DNA of 64,000 nt from Aureimonas altamirensis. GTDB taxonomy: Bacteria; Pseudomonadota; Alphaproteobacteria; Rhizobiales; Rhizobiaceae. The stretch lies in assembly GCF_001463885.1 (NCBI RefSeq), contig NZ_BBWQ01000020.1, positions 241,098 through 305,097 of the forward strand, written 5' to 3'. The number at the start of each line of letters is the position of its first letter. Positions within the stretch are counted from its first letter, which is position 1. The notes beneath the pieces were generated by a model, which searched no databases, was not told the DNA's origin, and saw only the letters and a list, made by a program, of their open reading frames with translations. Shown piece after piece: positions 35,515-44,922 of the stretch. The translations under genes and the position numbers were made by a program.

Positions 35515-37052
35515 ACGTGGCGGGCGGCAACTGGTCGCTGGACGCGGCGAAACGCCAGCAGGCGCATACGGCATTCGACCATCACGAAGGAGCACAAACC
35601 CCGATGCGGACACTGCCGGCGCGCAACGACGACGAGGTGATGGAACGTGTTCGTGCACGGCTGAAAGCGCAGCTCGGGCAGGATATATACGCCTCCTGGT
35701 TCCAGCGCATGAAGATCGAGGCGGTGGGACGCGGTTCCGTGCAGCTTTCGGTTCCCACGGCCTTCCTGAAGACCTGGATCAACGGCCACTACAAGGACTT
35801 CCTGCAGCAGATCTTCGCCGAGGAAGTGCCGGGCACGATGCGGGTCGACATCCAGGTGCGCAGCGCGGTGCGCGCGGCGCCGCCCGCCGCCGCCTCCGTG
35901 ACGGCCATGCCGGCCGCGATGCCGGTGCCCATGCCGGCCAATGACGGCGACAGGCAGATGCGTTCCGGCCTGCCCGCCGCCGCGCCTGCACTAGACCGGC
36001 CGGCCGCCGAATTCGGCTCGCCGCTCGACCCGCGCTATGTGTTCTCCGGCTTCGTCGAGGGGCCGAGCAACAGGGTGGCGCTGGCGGCGGCGCGCTCCAT
36101 CGCCGAGAACGGGCCCCATTCGGTGCGGTTCAACCCGCTTTTCATCCATGCATCGGTGGGCCTCGGCAAGACGCATCTTCTGCAGGCGATCGCCAATTCG
36201 GCGCTGACGCGGGCCGACAATCCGCGCGTCGTCTACCTGACCGCCGAATATTTCATGTGGCGCTTCGCAACGGCGATCCGCGACAACCAGGCGCTCGACT
36301 TCAAGCAGAACCTTCGTGGCATCGACCTTCTGATCATCGATGACATGCAGTTTCTGCAGGGGCGCTCCATCCAGCAGGAATTCTGCCATCTCTTGAACGC
36401 GCTGATCGACAGCGCACGGCAGGTGATCGTGGCCGCCGACCGGCCGGCCTATGAGCTGGAAGCGCTGGATCAGCGGGTGCGCTCGCGCCTTGCCGGCGGT
36501 GTCTCGATCGAGATGGCCTCGCCCGATCTCGACATGCGCCGCACCATCCTCAATACCCGCATCAGCGCCATGAAGGCGGATGACCCCTCCTTCGAGCTGC
36601 CGGAAACCGTCGTCGACACGATCGCCAAACGCATCACCGGGTCCGGCCGCGACCTGGAAGGCGCCTTCAACCAGATCGCCTTCCGCCATTCGGTGGGGCA
36701 GCCGCTGTCCAGCGACCACCTCAACGACCTGCTCAACCAGTTGACGCGCAACACCGCCGAAAAGCGGGTGCGCATCGAGGACATCCTGAAATTCGTCTCG
36801 CGGCACTACAACGTGTCCCGGGCCGATATCCTCTCGGCCCGCCGCACGCGCACCATCGTGCGGCCAAGGCAGATCGCCATGTATCTGGCCAAGACGATGA
36901 CCCCGCGCTCGCTGCCCGAGATCGGCCGCCGCTTCGGCAACCGGGATCATACGACAGTGCTGCATGCGGTGCGCAAGATCGAGGCCGAGCGCGCCGGAGA
37001 TTCCAAGCTTTCGGAAGAGCTCGACATCATCCGCCGCATGATCGAGGAATAA
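35511..37052 (+). CDS. dnaA: Chromosomal replication initiator DnaA
   Basis: This 513-residue AAA+ protein binds DnaA boxes and opens oriC. Domain I is at ~38-110 (VMERVRARLKAQLGQDIYAS), a proline/alanine-rich linker covers ~115-165, and the AAA+ domain has Walker A HASVGLGKTHLLQAI (Lys220), Walker B IDLLIIDDMQFLQG and the RVRSRLAGG sensor region. Domain IV ends with the signature GNRDHTTVLHAVRKIE. Two starts are possible: 35511, overlapping the rhodanese stop, or 35604 (MRTLPARN), with GAAGGAG upstream. dnaN and recF follow on the same strand. Confidence 0.97.
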   Translation: MNVAGGNWSLDAAKRQQAHTAFDHHEGAQTPMRTLPARNDDEVMERVRARLKAQLGQDIYASWFQRMKIEAVGRGSVQLSVPTAFLKTWINGHYKDFLQQIFAEEVPGTMRVDIQVRSAVRAAPPAAASVTAMPAAMPVPMPANDGDRQMRSGLPAAAPALDRPAAEFGSPLDPRYVFSGFVEGPSNRVALAAARSIAENGPHSVRFNPLFIHASVGLGKTHLLQAIANSALTRADNPRVVYLTAEYFMWRFATAIRDNQALDFKQNLRGIDLLIIDDMQFLQGRSIQQEFCHLLNALIDSARQVIVAADRPAYELEALDQRVRSRLAGGVSIEMASPDLDMRRTILNTRISAMKADDPSFELPETVVDTIAKRITGSGRDLEGAFNQIAFRHSVGQPLSSDHLNDLLNQLTRNTAEKRVRIEDILKFVSRHYNVSRADILSARRTRTIVRPRQIAMYLAKTMTPRSLPEIGRRFGNRDHTTVLHAVRKIEAERAGDSKLSEELDIIRRMIEE

Positions 37053-37124
37053 CATCGCCCGGGCCCGCCCGGCGCGACGGCGAGGTTCCAATTCGGCCTG
37101 CCTTGCTCTAATAAAGCGGAACGC

Positions 37125-37144
37125 GCCGGGCTTGCACGCCCGGC
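37125..37144 (+). other. Stem-loop between dnaA and dnaN
   Basis: GCCGGGC (37125-37131) and GCCCGGC (37138-37144) form a seven-pair stem with a TTGCAC loop, 30 bases before the dnaN ATG. It has no U run, so it may be an attenuator or a leader stem rather than a full terminator. Confidence 0.45.
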
Positions 37145-37173
37145 TTCCATCTAGATCGGTCTGCCCTGACGTC

Positions 37174-38298
37174 ATGCGTATCATCATCGAGCGTTCGAAC
37201 CTCCTGAAGGCACTGAGCCACGTTCACCGCGTCGTCGAGCGGCGCAACACGATCCCGATCCTGTCGAACGTCCTTCTCAAGAGCGAGGATGGCGCCCTGC
37301 GCCTGAAAGCCACGGACCTCGACATCGAGGTGACGGAGCGGGTTTCGGCGATCGACGAGCAGGCCGGCGGAACGACGGTGCCCGCCTATCTTCTGTACGA
37401 CATCGTCCGCAAGCTGTCCGACGGGGCCGAGGTCAGCCTTGCCACCAGCGACGACGGCGGCCAGCTCATCGTCAGCTCGGGGCGGTCGCGCTTCCGTCTG
37501 CAGTGCCTGCCGGAAGTGGATTTTCCGGACATCACCGCCGGTGCGCTGTCGCACAGCTTCAGCCTTTCGGCCGGCGATCTGGCGCGCCTCATTGAGCGGA
37601 CGCAATTTGCCATCTCGACCGAAGAGACGCGCTATTACCTGAACGGCATCTACCTGCACACGATCGAGTCCGAGGGCGATCTTCGTCTGCGCGCCGTGGC
37701 CACGGACGGCCACCGCCTTGCCCGGGCCGAGTCCGTCGCACCGGCCGGCTCCGAAGGGATGCCCGGCATCATCGTGCCGCGCAAGACGGTCGCCGAGCTG
37801 CAGAAGCTGATCAGCGACGCCGCATCGGACAGCATGGTGGCCATCGAGCTTTCCGAAGCCAAGATCCGCTTTACCATCGGCGACGTGGTCATCACCTCCA
37901 AGCTGATCGACGGAACCTTCCCCGATTACCAACGCGTCATTCCGACCGGCAACGACAAGGCCCTGACGCTCGACCGTCAGAGCTTCGCCCAGGCGGTCGA
38001 CCGCGTCTCCACCATCTCGTCCGAGCGCGGCCGTGCGGTAAAGCTGGCGGTGTCCAACGGCCAGCTCGTGCTGACGGTCAATTCGCCGGATTCCGGCACC
38101 GCCACCGAGGAACTGCCCGTCGGCTACGAGGCCGACGATATCGAGATCGGCTTCAATGCGCGCTATCTCCTCGACATCACAGGCCAGCTCGCCGGCGAGG
38201 AAGCGGTGTTCATGCTGGCGGATGCCGGCTCGCCGACCTTGATCCGCGATGGCGGCGATACGGGCACGCTCTACGTCCTCATGCCGATGCGCGTCTAG
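37174..38298 (+). CDS. dnaN: DNA polymerase III beta subunit (sliding clamp)
   Basis: This 374-residue ring-forming clamp tethers DNA polymerase III to the template. It starts MRIIIERSNLLKALSHVHRV and shows family lines VVERRNTIPILSNVLL, RYYLNGIYLH, RAVATDGHRLA and the C-terminal VLMPMRV. The in-frame start 14 codons upstream is not supported by family length. Its place after dnaA and before recF is the classical replication-recombination block. Confidence 0.97.
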   Translation: MRIIIERSNLLKALSHVHRVVERRNTIPILSNVLLKSEDGALRLKATDLDIEVTERVSAIDEQAGGTTVPAYLLYDIVRKLSDGAEVSLATSDDGGQLIVSSGRSRFRLQCLPEVDFPDITAGALSHSFSLSAGDLARLIERTQFAISTEETRYYLNGIYLHTIESEGDLRLRAVATDGHRLARAESVAPAGSEGMPGIIVPRKTVAELQKLISDAASDSMVAIELSEAKIRFTIGDVVITSKLIDGTFPDYQRVIPTGNDKALTLDRQSFAQAVDRVSTISSERGRAVKLAVSNGQLVLTVNSPDSGTATEELPVGYEADDIEIGFNARYLLDITGQLAGEEAVFMLADAGSPTLIRDGGDTGTLYVLMPMRV

Positions 38299-38306
38299 GC
38301 GCATCG

Positions 38307-39449
38307 ATGGACGAGCCCGGCCCCGGCCGCGTCACCCAACTCCGTCTCGCCGATTTTCGAAACTACACGACATTGCGGATCGACATCGACTCGCGCTTCG
38401 TGGTGCTGGCCGGCGACAATGGCGCCGGCAAGACCAATTTCATCGAGGCGGTGTCGCTGTTGACCCCGGGCCGCGGCCTGCGCCGCGCCACTTATGGCGA
38501 AATGGCACGCGTGGCCGGCAGCGGCGGCTTTTCCGTGCGCGCGGGCCTTGCCCGCCCCAATGACGAACCGGCCGATGTCCTGACGCTCATGCAGCCGCAG
38601 GCCGGCGTCGGGCCGCATCGGCAGGTGCGGATCGATGCGGTGGCGGCCCGCAGCGCCGACGAGCTCCTCGACCTGTGCCGCATCCTGTGGCTGACACCCT
38701 CGATGGACGGGCTTTTCACCGGGCCCGCCGCAGAGCGCCGGCGTTTCCTGGACCGCCTTGTCCTGACGCTGCATCCGGAGCATGGACGGCGCTCGACCGA
38801 TTTCGAGAAGGCGATGCGTGGCCGCAACCGTCTTCTGGCCGAGGATCGGGGCGACGACGCCTGGCTGTCGGGCATCGAGGTCCAGATGGCGGAGCTGGGC
38901 CTTGCGATCGCACTGGCGCGGGCCGAGACGGTGCATCGCCTTGCGGCGGCCATTCATACCGGCCCGGCCGCGGACGGAACCTTTCCCCTGGCCGGACTTC
39001 AGCTCGATCCGGGCTATGGCGCGCTCGATTTTTCGCGCGCCGGCGTCGACGTGGAAGACGAGATCGCGGCACGGCTGCGCCGATCGCGCGGGCTGGACCG
39101 GGCCGCCGGCCGCACGCTCGAAGGGCCGCATCGCGCCGACCTCGTGGTGACGCATCTTGCCAAGTCGATGCCGGCCGGCCTTGCGTCCACCGGCGAACAG
39201 AAGGCGCTGCTGATCGGTCTGGTGCTGGCGCATGCCGATCTTGTGCGCCAGTCCTGCGGCGTACCTCCGATCCTGCTGCTGGACGAGATCGCGGCCCATC
39301 TCGACCCCGGCCGCCGGGCCGCGCTGTTCGACATACTCGACCGACTCGGCGTACAAAGCTTCATGACCGGCACGGACCGTGCGCTGTTCGACGCGCTGGA
39401 GGGCCGCGCGCAAATCCTTGCCGCCACCAACGGATCGCTTGCGCCATGA
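38307..39449 (+). CDS. recF: DNA replication and repair protein RecF
   Basis: This 380-residue SMC-like ATPase loads RecA at single-strand gaps with RecO and RecR. The N-terminus reads VTQLRLADFRNYTTLRID; Walker A is LAGDNGAGKTNFIEAVSLL (about residues 33-51), the signature motif is near STGEQKALLIGLVLAHA, and Walker B is PILLLDEIAAHLD. It starts eight bases after dnaN, and its stop overlaps the next gene by four bases. Confidence 0.95.
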   Translation: MDEPGPGRVTQLRLADFRNYTTLRIDIDSRFVVLAGDNGAGKTNFIEAVSLLTPGRGLRRATYGEMARVAGSGGFSVRAGLARPNDEPADVLTLMQPQAGVGPHRQVRIDAVAARSADELLDLCRILWLTPSMDGLFTGPAAERRRFLDRLVLTLHPEHGRRSTDFEKAMRGRNRLLAEDRGDDAWLSGIEVQMAELGLAIALARAETVHRLAAAIHTGPAADGTFPLAGLQLDPGYGALDFSRAGVDVEDEIAARLRRSRGLDRAAGRTLEGPHRADLVVTHLAKSMPAGLASTGEQKALLIGLVLAHADLVRQSCGVPPILLLDEIAAHLDPGRRAALFDILDRLGVQSFMTGTDRALFDALEGRAQILAATNGSLAP

Positions 39450-40192
39450 CGATGCTCGAACCGCAAGAGCTGCAACGCTATGCCCGTCACATCATGCTGT
39501 CGGAGGTTGGCGGCGCCGGCCAGCAGAAGCTGAAGGCCGCCCGCGTTCTCCTGATCGGCGCCGGCGGCATCGGCGCCCCCGCCGCGCTCTATCTGGCGGC
39601 CGCCGGCGTCGGTACGCTGGGCCTTGCGGATGACGACGTGGTGAGCCTGTCGAACCTGCAAAGGCAGGTTCTGTACGGAACTGCCGATATCGGCGCGGCC
39701 AAGGTCGACCGGGCGGCAGCGCGGCTTACCGCGCTCAACCCCCATGTCGCGATCGAGCGCCACCCCGTGCGGCTGACCGAGGACAACGGCCCCGACATTG
39801 TGAGGGCCTACGATCTCGTCATCGATGGGTCCGATAATTTTGCCACCCGCTATACGGCCGCTGCGCTGTGCGAAGCCGCCGAAAGGCCCTTGGTGCAGGC
39901 CACCGTGCAGCGGTTTTCCGGTGCGCTGACGCTGCTTGCGCCCTTTACGACGCTGCCGGACGCAAGCCCGGCGCCGCGCCTGACAGACCTGTTCCCAGAG
40001 GCGCCGCCGGAAGGCTCGGTGCCCACCTGCGCCGAAGCCGGCATTCTGGGCGTGGTAACCGGTATCCTCGGCACCATGGCCGCCGCCGAAGCCGTCAAGC
40101 ATATCTGCGGCATCGGCGATCCGCTGATCGGCCGGCTGCTGATGGTCGATGTCTTGTCGATGCGCTTCAGCGAAATCCGCTACCGGCGCTGA
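39446..40192 (+). CDS. MoeB/ThiF-type E1-like adenylyltransferase (HesA/MoeB family)
   Basis: This 248-residue enzyme adenylates the C-terminus of a small sulfur carrier (MoaD or ThiS type). It shows RYARHIMLSEVGGAGQQKLK, the nucleotide loop LLIGAGGIGAPAALYLAAAG, SLSNLQRQVLY, the ATP-contacting GSDNFATRY and a cysteine in VPTCAEAGILG. The two CxxC pairs that hold zinc in E. coli MoeB are missing: the first region reads SPAPRLTDLFPEAPPEG, and the protein ends right after FSEIRYRR. The recF-moeB order is known from Brucella. The molybdopterin or thiamine pathway cannot be chosen from this sequence. Confidence 0.82.
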   Translation: MTMLEPQELQRYARHIMLSEVGGAGQQKLKAARVLLIGAGGIGAPAALYLAAAGVGTLGLADDDVVSLSNLQRQVLYGTADIGAAKVDRAAARLTALNPHVAIERHPVRLTEDNGPDIVRAYDLVIDGSDNFATRYTAAALCEAAERPLVQATVQRFSGALTLLAPFTTLPDASPAPRLTDLFPEAPPEGSVPTCAEAGILGVVTGILGTMAAAEAVKHICGIGDPLIGRLLMVDVLSMRFSEIRYRR

Positions 40193-40201
40193 GGGCAGAT
40201 T

Positions 40202-41203
40202 TCAGCCACGCCCGGGCAGGATGCGGTCCGGCGGCTTGTGCCCATCCATGAATGTCCGGATGTTGATGATGACCTTCTCGCCCATGTCCAGCCGCGCCTC
40301 GCGCGTGGCGGAGGCCATGTGCGGCAGCAGCGTCACCCGGTTGCGCTGCGCCAGCCGCACCAGCCGCTCGTCCAGCTTGGGCTGCGCCTCGAACACGTCC
40401 AGGCCGGCGCCGCCCAGCTTGCCTTCCTCCAAAAGCGCGATCAGCGCGTCTTCGTCGACGATCTCGCCACGCGCTGTATTCACGATGAAGGCCGTTTGCT
40501 GCATCAGCGCCAGGCGGCGGCGCGACAGGAGATGGTAGGTAGCCGGCGTATAGGGGCAGTTGACGGACAAGACATCAACCCTGGCCAGCATCTGGTCGAG
40601 GCTGTCCCAGTACGTGGCGGCCAGCTCGCCCTCCGTCCGCTCACTGGCACGATTGCGGTTGTGATAGTGGATATCCATGCCGAAGGCGCGGGCGCGCCGC
40701 GCGACGGCGGTGCCGATGCGCCCCATGCCCACGATGCCGAGGCGCTTGCCGGACAGCCGCATGCCCAGCATGAAATCCGGCGACCAGCCGGGCCATGCCC
40801 CGTCGTCGAGAAGGTCGCGGCTGCCCTCCACCACGCGGCGTGCGACAGCCAGGATCAACGCCATGGTCATGTCCGCCGTATCCTCGTTCAGGACGTTCGG
40901 CGTGTTGGTGACCGTGATTCCCGCCCGATGCGCGGCGTCAATGTCGATATTGTCGGTGCCCGCGCCGTATTGGGCGATCAGTTTGAGGCGCGGGCCGGCT
41001 GCGGCCAGCAGCTCGGCGTCGATCCGGTCGTTGAGGGTGGACACCAGGACATCCGACTGTTCCATCGCTGCGGCCAACTGGCGGCGCGTCATCGCGCCAT
41101 CCTGCGGCGGACGGGCCACGTGGAACAACTCTTCCATGCGTCGTTCGATTTCCTGCGGCAACCGGCGCGTCAACGCCACCACCAAACCCCGCCGTTCCGT
41201 CAT
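40202..41203 (-). CDS. D-isomer 2-hydroxyacid dehydrogenase (glyoxylate/hydroxypyruvate reductase type)
   Basis: This 333-residue NAD(P)-dependent enzyme has the binding motif GIVGMGRIGTAVARRARAFG and the catalytic Arg (NTARGEIVDE), Glu (DVFEAQP) and His (LLPHMASAT) of the family. It is close to D-glycerate dehydrogenase/glyoxylate reductase (GyaR-like), but substrate choice is inferred. The start is the ATG after GGGAGCGAC; the open frame goes 23 residues further without similarity. It ends ten bases from the convergent E1-like gene. Confidence 0.85.
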   Translation of the reverse strand: MTERRGLVVALTRRLPQEIERRMEELFHVARPPQDGAMTRRQLAAAMEQSDVLVSTLNDRIDAELLAAAGPRLKLIAQYGAGTDNIDIDAAHRAGITVTNTPNVLNEDTADMTMALILAVARRVVEGSRDLLDDGAWPGWSPDFMLGMRLSGKRLGIVGMGRIGTAVARRARAFGMDIHYHNRNRASERTEGELAATYWDSLDQMLARVDVLSVNCPYTPATYHLLSRRRLALMQQTAFIVNTARGEIVDEDALIALLEEGKLGGAGLDVFEAQPKLDERLVRLAQRNRVTLLPHMASATREARLDMGEKVIINIRTFMDGHKPPDRILPGRG

Positions 41204-41359
41204 GTCGCTCCCGATGGTCCCTCCGTAGCCGCATGGATAGCATACTGGATGCGCGCCGACATACTCCGCCATGCATGCGATGAAAACTTGTTAACCAAAG
41301 CCATGCGACAAGAGGCAAATGCCCCGACAGGGCGAAATCGGACCAGCCAAGGGAAAGAC

Positions 41360-41896
41360 GTGGCCAACATTCCTTTCCGCCGCATCGCTTTGACCATCGC
41401 CTGCGCCCTGACGCTCGGCCATGCCGCGCAGGCCCAGCAGGCCAATGAAGACGCCGCCGACCCGGATAAGCTGCCTTTGCCGCGCTTCGTATCGTTCAAG
41501 GCCGAGCAGGTGAACCTGCGCGTCGGTCCAGGGCGGGATTTTCCCGTGTCGTGGCGCTACTCCAAGCGCGGCCTGCCGGTGGAGATCATCCAGGAGTTCG
41601 AGCAATGGCGTCGCGTGCGCGACAGCGAAGGCTCGGAAGGTTGGGTCTATTATTCGCTCCTGTCCGGCCAGCGCACCGCCATCGCCACGCCGTGGCGCAA
41701 GGGCGAGGATTTCAAGGTTCCGGTGCGCCGTGCCGCCGCGGCCGAAAGCGGGCCGGTGGCCTTGCTGGAGCCGGGCGTCATCGTGCGTGTCGAAGAGTGC
41801 AACGGCGCCACCTGCCGGGTCGATGTCGCCGACCGCAAGGGGTTCGTCACCCAGAACGAGCTTTGGGGCGTGTACCCGGGCGAATCGTTCAACTGA
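41360..41896 (+). CDS. Exported SH3-domain protein
   Basis: This 178-residue protein has a signal peptide (FRRIALTIACALTLGHAAQA, cut near AQA) when started at the GTG, which follows AAGGGAAA. The longer start at 41303 would put 19 polar residues before it. Two bacterial SH3-like repeats follow: VNLRVGPGRDFPVSWRYSKR and a second from about residue 120 (PVALLEPGVIVRVEECNGAT), ending in GFVTQNELWGVYPGE. Such proteins act in the envelope, often binding the cell wall; the role here is unknown. It lies between two oppositely oriented genes and is probably transcribed alone. Confidence 0.82.
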   Translation: MANIPFRRIALTIACALTLGHAAQAQQANEDAADPDKLPLPRFVSFKAEQVNLRVGPGRDFPVSWRYSKRGLPVEIIQEFEQWRRVRDSEGSEGWVYYSLLSGQRTAIATPWRKGEDFKVPVRRAAAAESGPVALLEPGVIVRVEECNGATCRVDVADRKGFVTQNELWGVYPGESFN

Positions 41897-41957
41897 TCGG
41901 CAGCGGGGCCGCGCTTGCGCGCAGCCCCGTCAGAAATGCCCCGTCAGGAAAACCCGG

Positions 41958-42410
41958 TCAGGAAGGCCGGCGGCGCAGCCGTACGACGACATCCACATTG
42001 ACGATTTCCATGCCGTCCGGCGGCGCGGGCAGATCCTGGATGCGGATCGACCCATCGGGGATATCGATCATCATGTTTTCTTCCTCCAGGAAGAAGTGAT
42101 GATGGTCCGACGTGTTGGTATCGAAATAGGTGCGCTGCCCCTCGCCCGAGATCGGACGCACCAGGCCGGCATCCGTGAACTGGTGCAGCGTATTGTACAC
42201 GGTGGCTAGCGATACCGGCTCGCCGGCCTTGTGCGCCTCTTCGTGCAGTTCCTCGGCGGACAGGTGCCTGTCGCCCGCACCGAAGATCAGGTTGCCCAGC
42301 GTCACGCGCTGCCGCGTCGGACGCAGCCCGGCGGCACGCAGGCGCTCGAACACGCAATAGGAAAGCTGGCGCCCGCCGGCCACGGTCTTCGCCACTGCAC
42401 GCTCTTCCAT
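41958..42410 (-). CDS. irr: Iron response regulator Irr (Fur family)
   Basis: This 150-residue Fur-family protein has the winged helix with RPTRQRVTLGNLIFGAGDRH and EPVSLATVYNTLHQFTDAGL, and the histidine cluster TSDHHHFFLEEENMMID that takes part in haem or metal binding. In Rhizobiales, Irr senses haem status and controls iron and haem genes, and it sits beside fabA-fabB-fabI as here. This context separates it from true Fur and PerR. The ATG at 42410 is preferred over a GTG one codon earlier. No ICE-type operator was found by eye before it. Confidence 0.88.
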   Translation of the reverse strand: MEERAVAKTVAGGRQLSYCVFERLRAAGLRPTRQRVTLGNLIFGAGDRHLSAEELHEEAHKAGEPVSLATVYNTLHQFTDAGLVRPISGEGQRTYFDTNTSDHHHFFLEEENMMIDIPDGSIRIQDLPAPPDGMEIVNVDVVVRLRRRPS

Positions 42411-42528
42411 CACTTCGACACCATCCGAATAACTTGACTACGATGATCCACTTTTACGGGTTTTGGCCCGCACGATCAAGAGATAGTCTTTTCCGGGTTG
42501 AAAGACAATTACGCCCACCGGCCGAGGC

Positions 42529-42975
42529 CTAGCGCGCGCAGGCCCGCCGCAGGGCGGCCACGGCGCGCGAGCTGCCGTCCAGCGGCATCCGGTAATGCCC
42601 GGCCGGCGAGGCCACCTCCAGGTCCTTGCCGCGCGCCAGCGCCGCCAGCAGCTCTTCGCTTTCCGCAAGGGACCGAAGCAGCACGAACACATCGCCGCCG
42701 GGCTGGGGCTCCACCCGCATCGTCATCAGGAATGCCAGCCCGTCGATCGAAAGTGTCACCGTGTAGGCGCGGCCCGGCTGGAAGCGTCCGCCGCCGCCCG
42801 GTACCGTCGTCTGGATGGTGCCTTCGCCCATGCATCGAAAGGCCGGACCGGCGCTGCCGCCATCGTAGCTTAGCTGCGGGGCCGCGCCATCCGAAAAGCC
42901 CCAGCCGGCTGCCGCAGCCGGACCACAGACGAGAAGCGGGAGAAAAAACCCGAGATACCGCAGGCGGATTCGCAT
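42529..42975 (-). CDS. Secreted protein of unknown function
   Basis: This 148-residue protein is not recognised. It begins with a signal peptide ([19 protein letters not shown]), followed by a beta-rich domain with one cysteine ([13 protein letters not shown]) and a second cysteine near the C-terminus (LRRACAR); these two may form a disulfide. The start at 42975 was chosen because AAGG lies nine bases before it. It lies between irr and the divergent fabA and may be transcribed with irr. Confidence 0.65.
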   Translation of the reverse strand: MRIRLRYLGFFLPLLVCGPAAAAGWGFSDGAAPQLSYDGGSAGPAFRCMGEGTIQTTVPGGGGRFQPGRAYTVTLSIDGLAFLMTMRVEPQPGGDVFVLLRSLAESEELLAALARGKDLEVASPAGHYRMPLDGSSRAVAALRRACAR

Positions 42976-43129
42976 TCCGTTCATACCTTATATTGCCGCG
43001 ATCCGAATCGGACGGGATTTGCCACGGGGCCCACCCATGCTAAGGGGCACACCTGAAACAGTCAGGGCATCCGTCGCCTCGCCTCGCGCACGACGGTGGC
43101 AATCACTGAAGCGGAGAGAAACGGGCAGC

Positions 43130-43651
43130 ATGATGGACACCAGACAGACGCAGTTCGGCAAGGAGGAGATTCTCGCTTGCGCCCGTGGAGAGCTGTTTGG
43201 GCCCGGCAATGCGCAATTGCCGCTGCCCCCCATGCTGATGTTCGACCGGATCACCGAAGTCACGGAAGACGGCGGCCAGTTCGGCAAGGGGTCCATCAAG
43301 GCCGAGTTCGACGTATCTCCTGACCTTTGGTTCTTTGCCTGCCACTTCCAGGGAGATCCGGTCATGCCGGGCTGCCTGGGGCTGGACGCGCTCTGGCAGT
43401 TGACGGGCTTTTACCTTGGCTGGCTGGGCGAGGCGGGCCGAGGCCGTGCGCTGGGCGTCGGCGAAGTCAAGTTCACCGGCCAGGTGACGCCGGATGTGAA
43501 GCTGGTCGAATACGGGGTCGAATTCCGTCGCGTCATGCGCTCCAAGCTAAAGCTCGGCATCGCCGAGGGCTGGATGAAGGCCGACGGTGAGGTCATCTAT
43601 CGTGCCAGCGACCTGCGCGTCGGCCTGTTCCGGGACGCGGACGCAGCTTGA
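43130..43651 (+). CDS. fabA: 3-hydroxydecanoyl-ACP dehydratase/isomerase
   Basis: This 173-residue hot-dog enzyme dehydrates 3-hydroxydecanoyl-ACP and isomerises the product to the cis-3 form, the first step to unsaturated fatty acids. The active-site region is [20 protein letters not shown] with the catalytic His and its partner Asp in the next helix ([11 protein letters not shown]). Length matches E. coli FabA (172). GGAGAG precedes the ATG pair. fabB and fabI follow on the same strand, forming the standard alphaproteobacterial operon. Confidence 0.97.
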   Translation: MMDTRQTQFGKEEILACARGELFGPGNAQLPLPPMLMFDRITEVTEDGGQFGKGSIKAEFDVSPDLWFFACHFQGDPVMPGCLGLDALWQLTGFYLGWLGEAGRGRALGVGEVKFTGQVTPDVKLVEYGVEFRRVMRSKLKLGIAEGWMKADGEVIYRASDLRVGLFRDADAA

Positions 43652-43679
43652 GCATTCACAGAAAAGAAGGGCCTTCGGC

Positions 43680-44894
43680 ATGAAGCGCGTCGTCGTAACC
43701 GGCATGGGCATCGTTTCCTCCATCGGAAATGACGTGGAAGAAGTCGCCCGTTCGCTGAAGGAATCCCGCTCGGGCATCTCCTTTGCGCCCGAATATGAAG
43801 AGTTGAACTTCCGGTGCCGCGTGCACGGAAAGCCGACCCTGGACCCGACAACCCTGCTCGACCGGCGCGCCATGCGCTTCCACGGCGGCGGCACGGCGTG
43901 GAACCATATCGCCATGGATCAGGCGATCGCCGATGCCGGGCTTGGGGCAGACCTCGTGTCCAATCCGCGCACCGGCATCATCATGGGCTCGGGCGGCGCA
44001 TCCACGCAGACCATCGTGCAGGCGGCGGAGATCACCCGCAACAAGGGTGGGCCCAAGCGCATCGGGCCGACCAGCGTGCCCAAGGCCATGGGCTCCACCG
44101 CATCGGCAACGCTGGCCACCTGGTTCAAGATCAAGGGCGTCAACTATTCCATCTCGTCGGCCTGCGCGACGTCCAACCATTGCATCGGCAATGCCTACGA
44201 GACGATCCAGGCCGGCCGGCAGGACATCATCTTCGCCGGCGGCTGCGAAGAACTCGACTGGACCCTTTCGGCCCTGTTCGATGCCATGGGCGCGATGTCC
44301 TCGGGCTTCAACGACCGTCCGTCCGAAGCGTCTAGAGCCTATGACAAGGACAGGGACGGCTTCGTGATCGCCGGCGGCGCAGGCGTTCTGGTGCTGGAAG
44401 AATACGAGCACGCCAAGGCGCGCGGCGCCACCATCCTGGCCGAGATCGTCGGCTATGGGGCGACGTCGGACGGCTACGACATGGTTGCCCCCTCGGGCGA
44501 AGGCGCCGTGCGCTGCATGCAGCAGGCCCTGGCGACCGTCGATACGCCGATCGACTACATCAACCCGCACGCCACCTCCACGCCGGTCGGCGACCGGCAG
44601 GAGATCGCGGCGATCCGCGAGGTGTTCGGCGATGCCATCCCGCCCATTTCGGCCACGAAGTCGCTGACCGGGCATTCCCTTGGCGCCACCGGTGTCCAGG
44701 AGGCGATCTACAGCATCCTGATGATGCGCGACCGCTTCCTGGCCAAGAGCGCCCATATCGACGAGGTCGATCCGGAATTCGCGGACATACCCATCGTCCG
44801 CGAACGGGTCGACAACGCCAAGATCGATACCGTCCTGTCCAACTCCTTCGGGTTCGGCGGCACCAACGCGACACTGGTGTTCCGCCGGGTCTGA
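43680..44894 (+). CDS. fabB: 3-oxoacyl-ACP synthase I
   Basis: This 404-residue condensing enzyme extends the cis-3-decenoyl chain made by FabA. The catalytic Cys is in [15 protein letters not shown], the two His in [12 protein letters not shown] and [12 protein letters not shown], and the C-terminal [14 protein letters not shown] is typical. It begins [18 protein letters not shown]. It lies 28 bases after fabA. Confidence 0.97.
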   Translation: MKRVVVTGMGIVSSIGNDVEEVARSLKESRSGISFAPEYEELNFRCRVHGKPTLDPTTLLDRRAMRFHGGGTAWNHIAMDQAIADAGLGADLVSNPRTGIIMGSGGASTQTIVQAAEITRNKGGPKRIGPTSVPKAMGSTASATLATWFKIKGVNYSISSACATSNHCIGNAYETIQAGRQDIIFAGGCEELDWTLSALFDAMGAMSSGFNDRPSEASRAYDKDRDGFVIAGGAGVLVLEEYEHAKARGATILAEIVGYGATSDGYDMVAPSGEGAVRCMQQALATVDTPIDYINPHATSTPVGDRQEIAAIREVFGDAIPPISATKSLTGHSLGATGVQEAIYSILMMRDRFLAKSAHIDEVDPEFADIPIVRERVDNAKIDTVLSNSFGFGGTNATLVFRRV

Positions 44895-44922
44895 CCAACT
44901 GACAACAAGAGAGGGATCGGCT

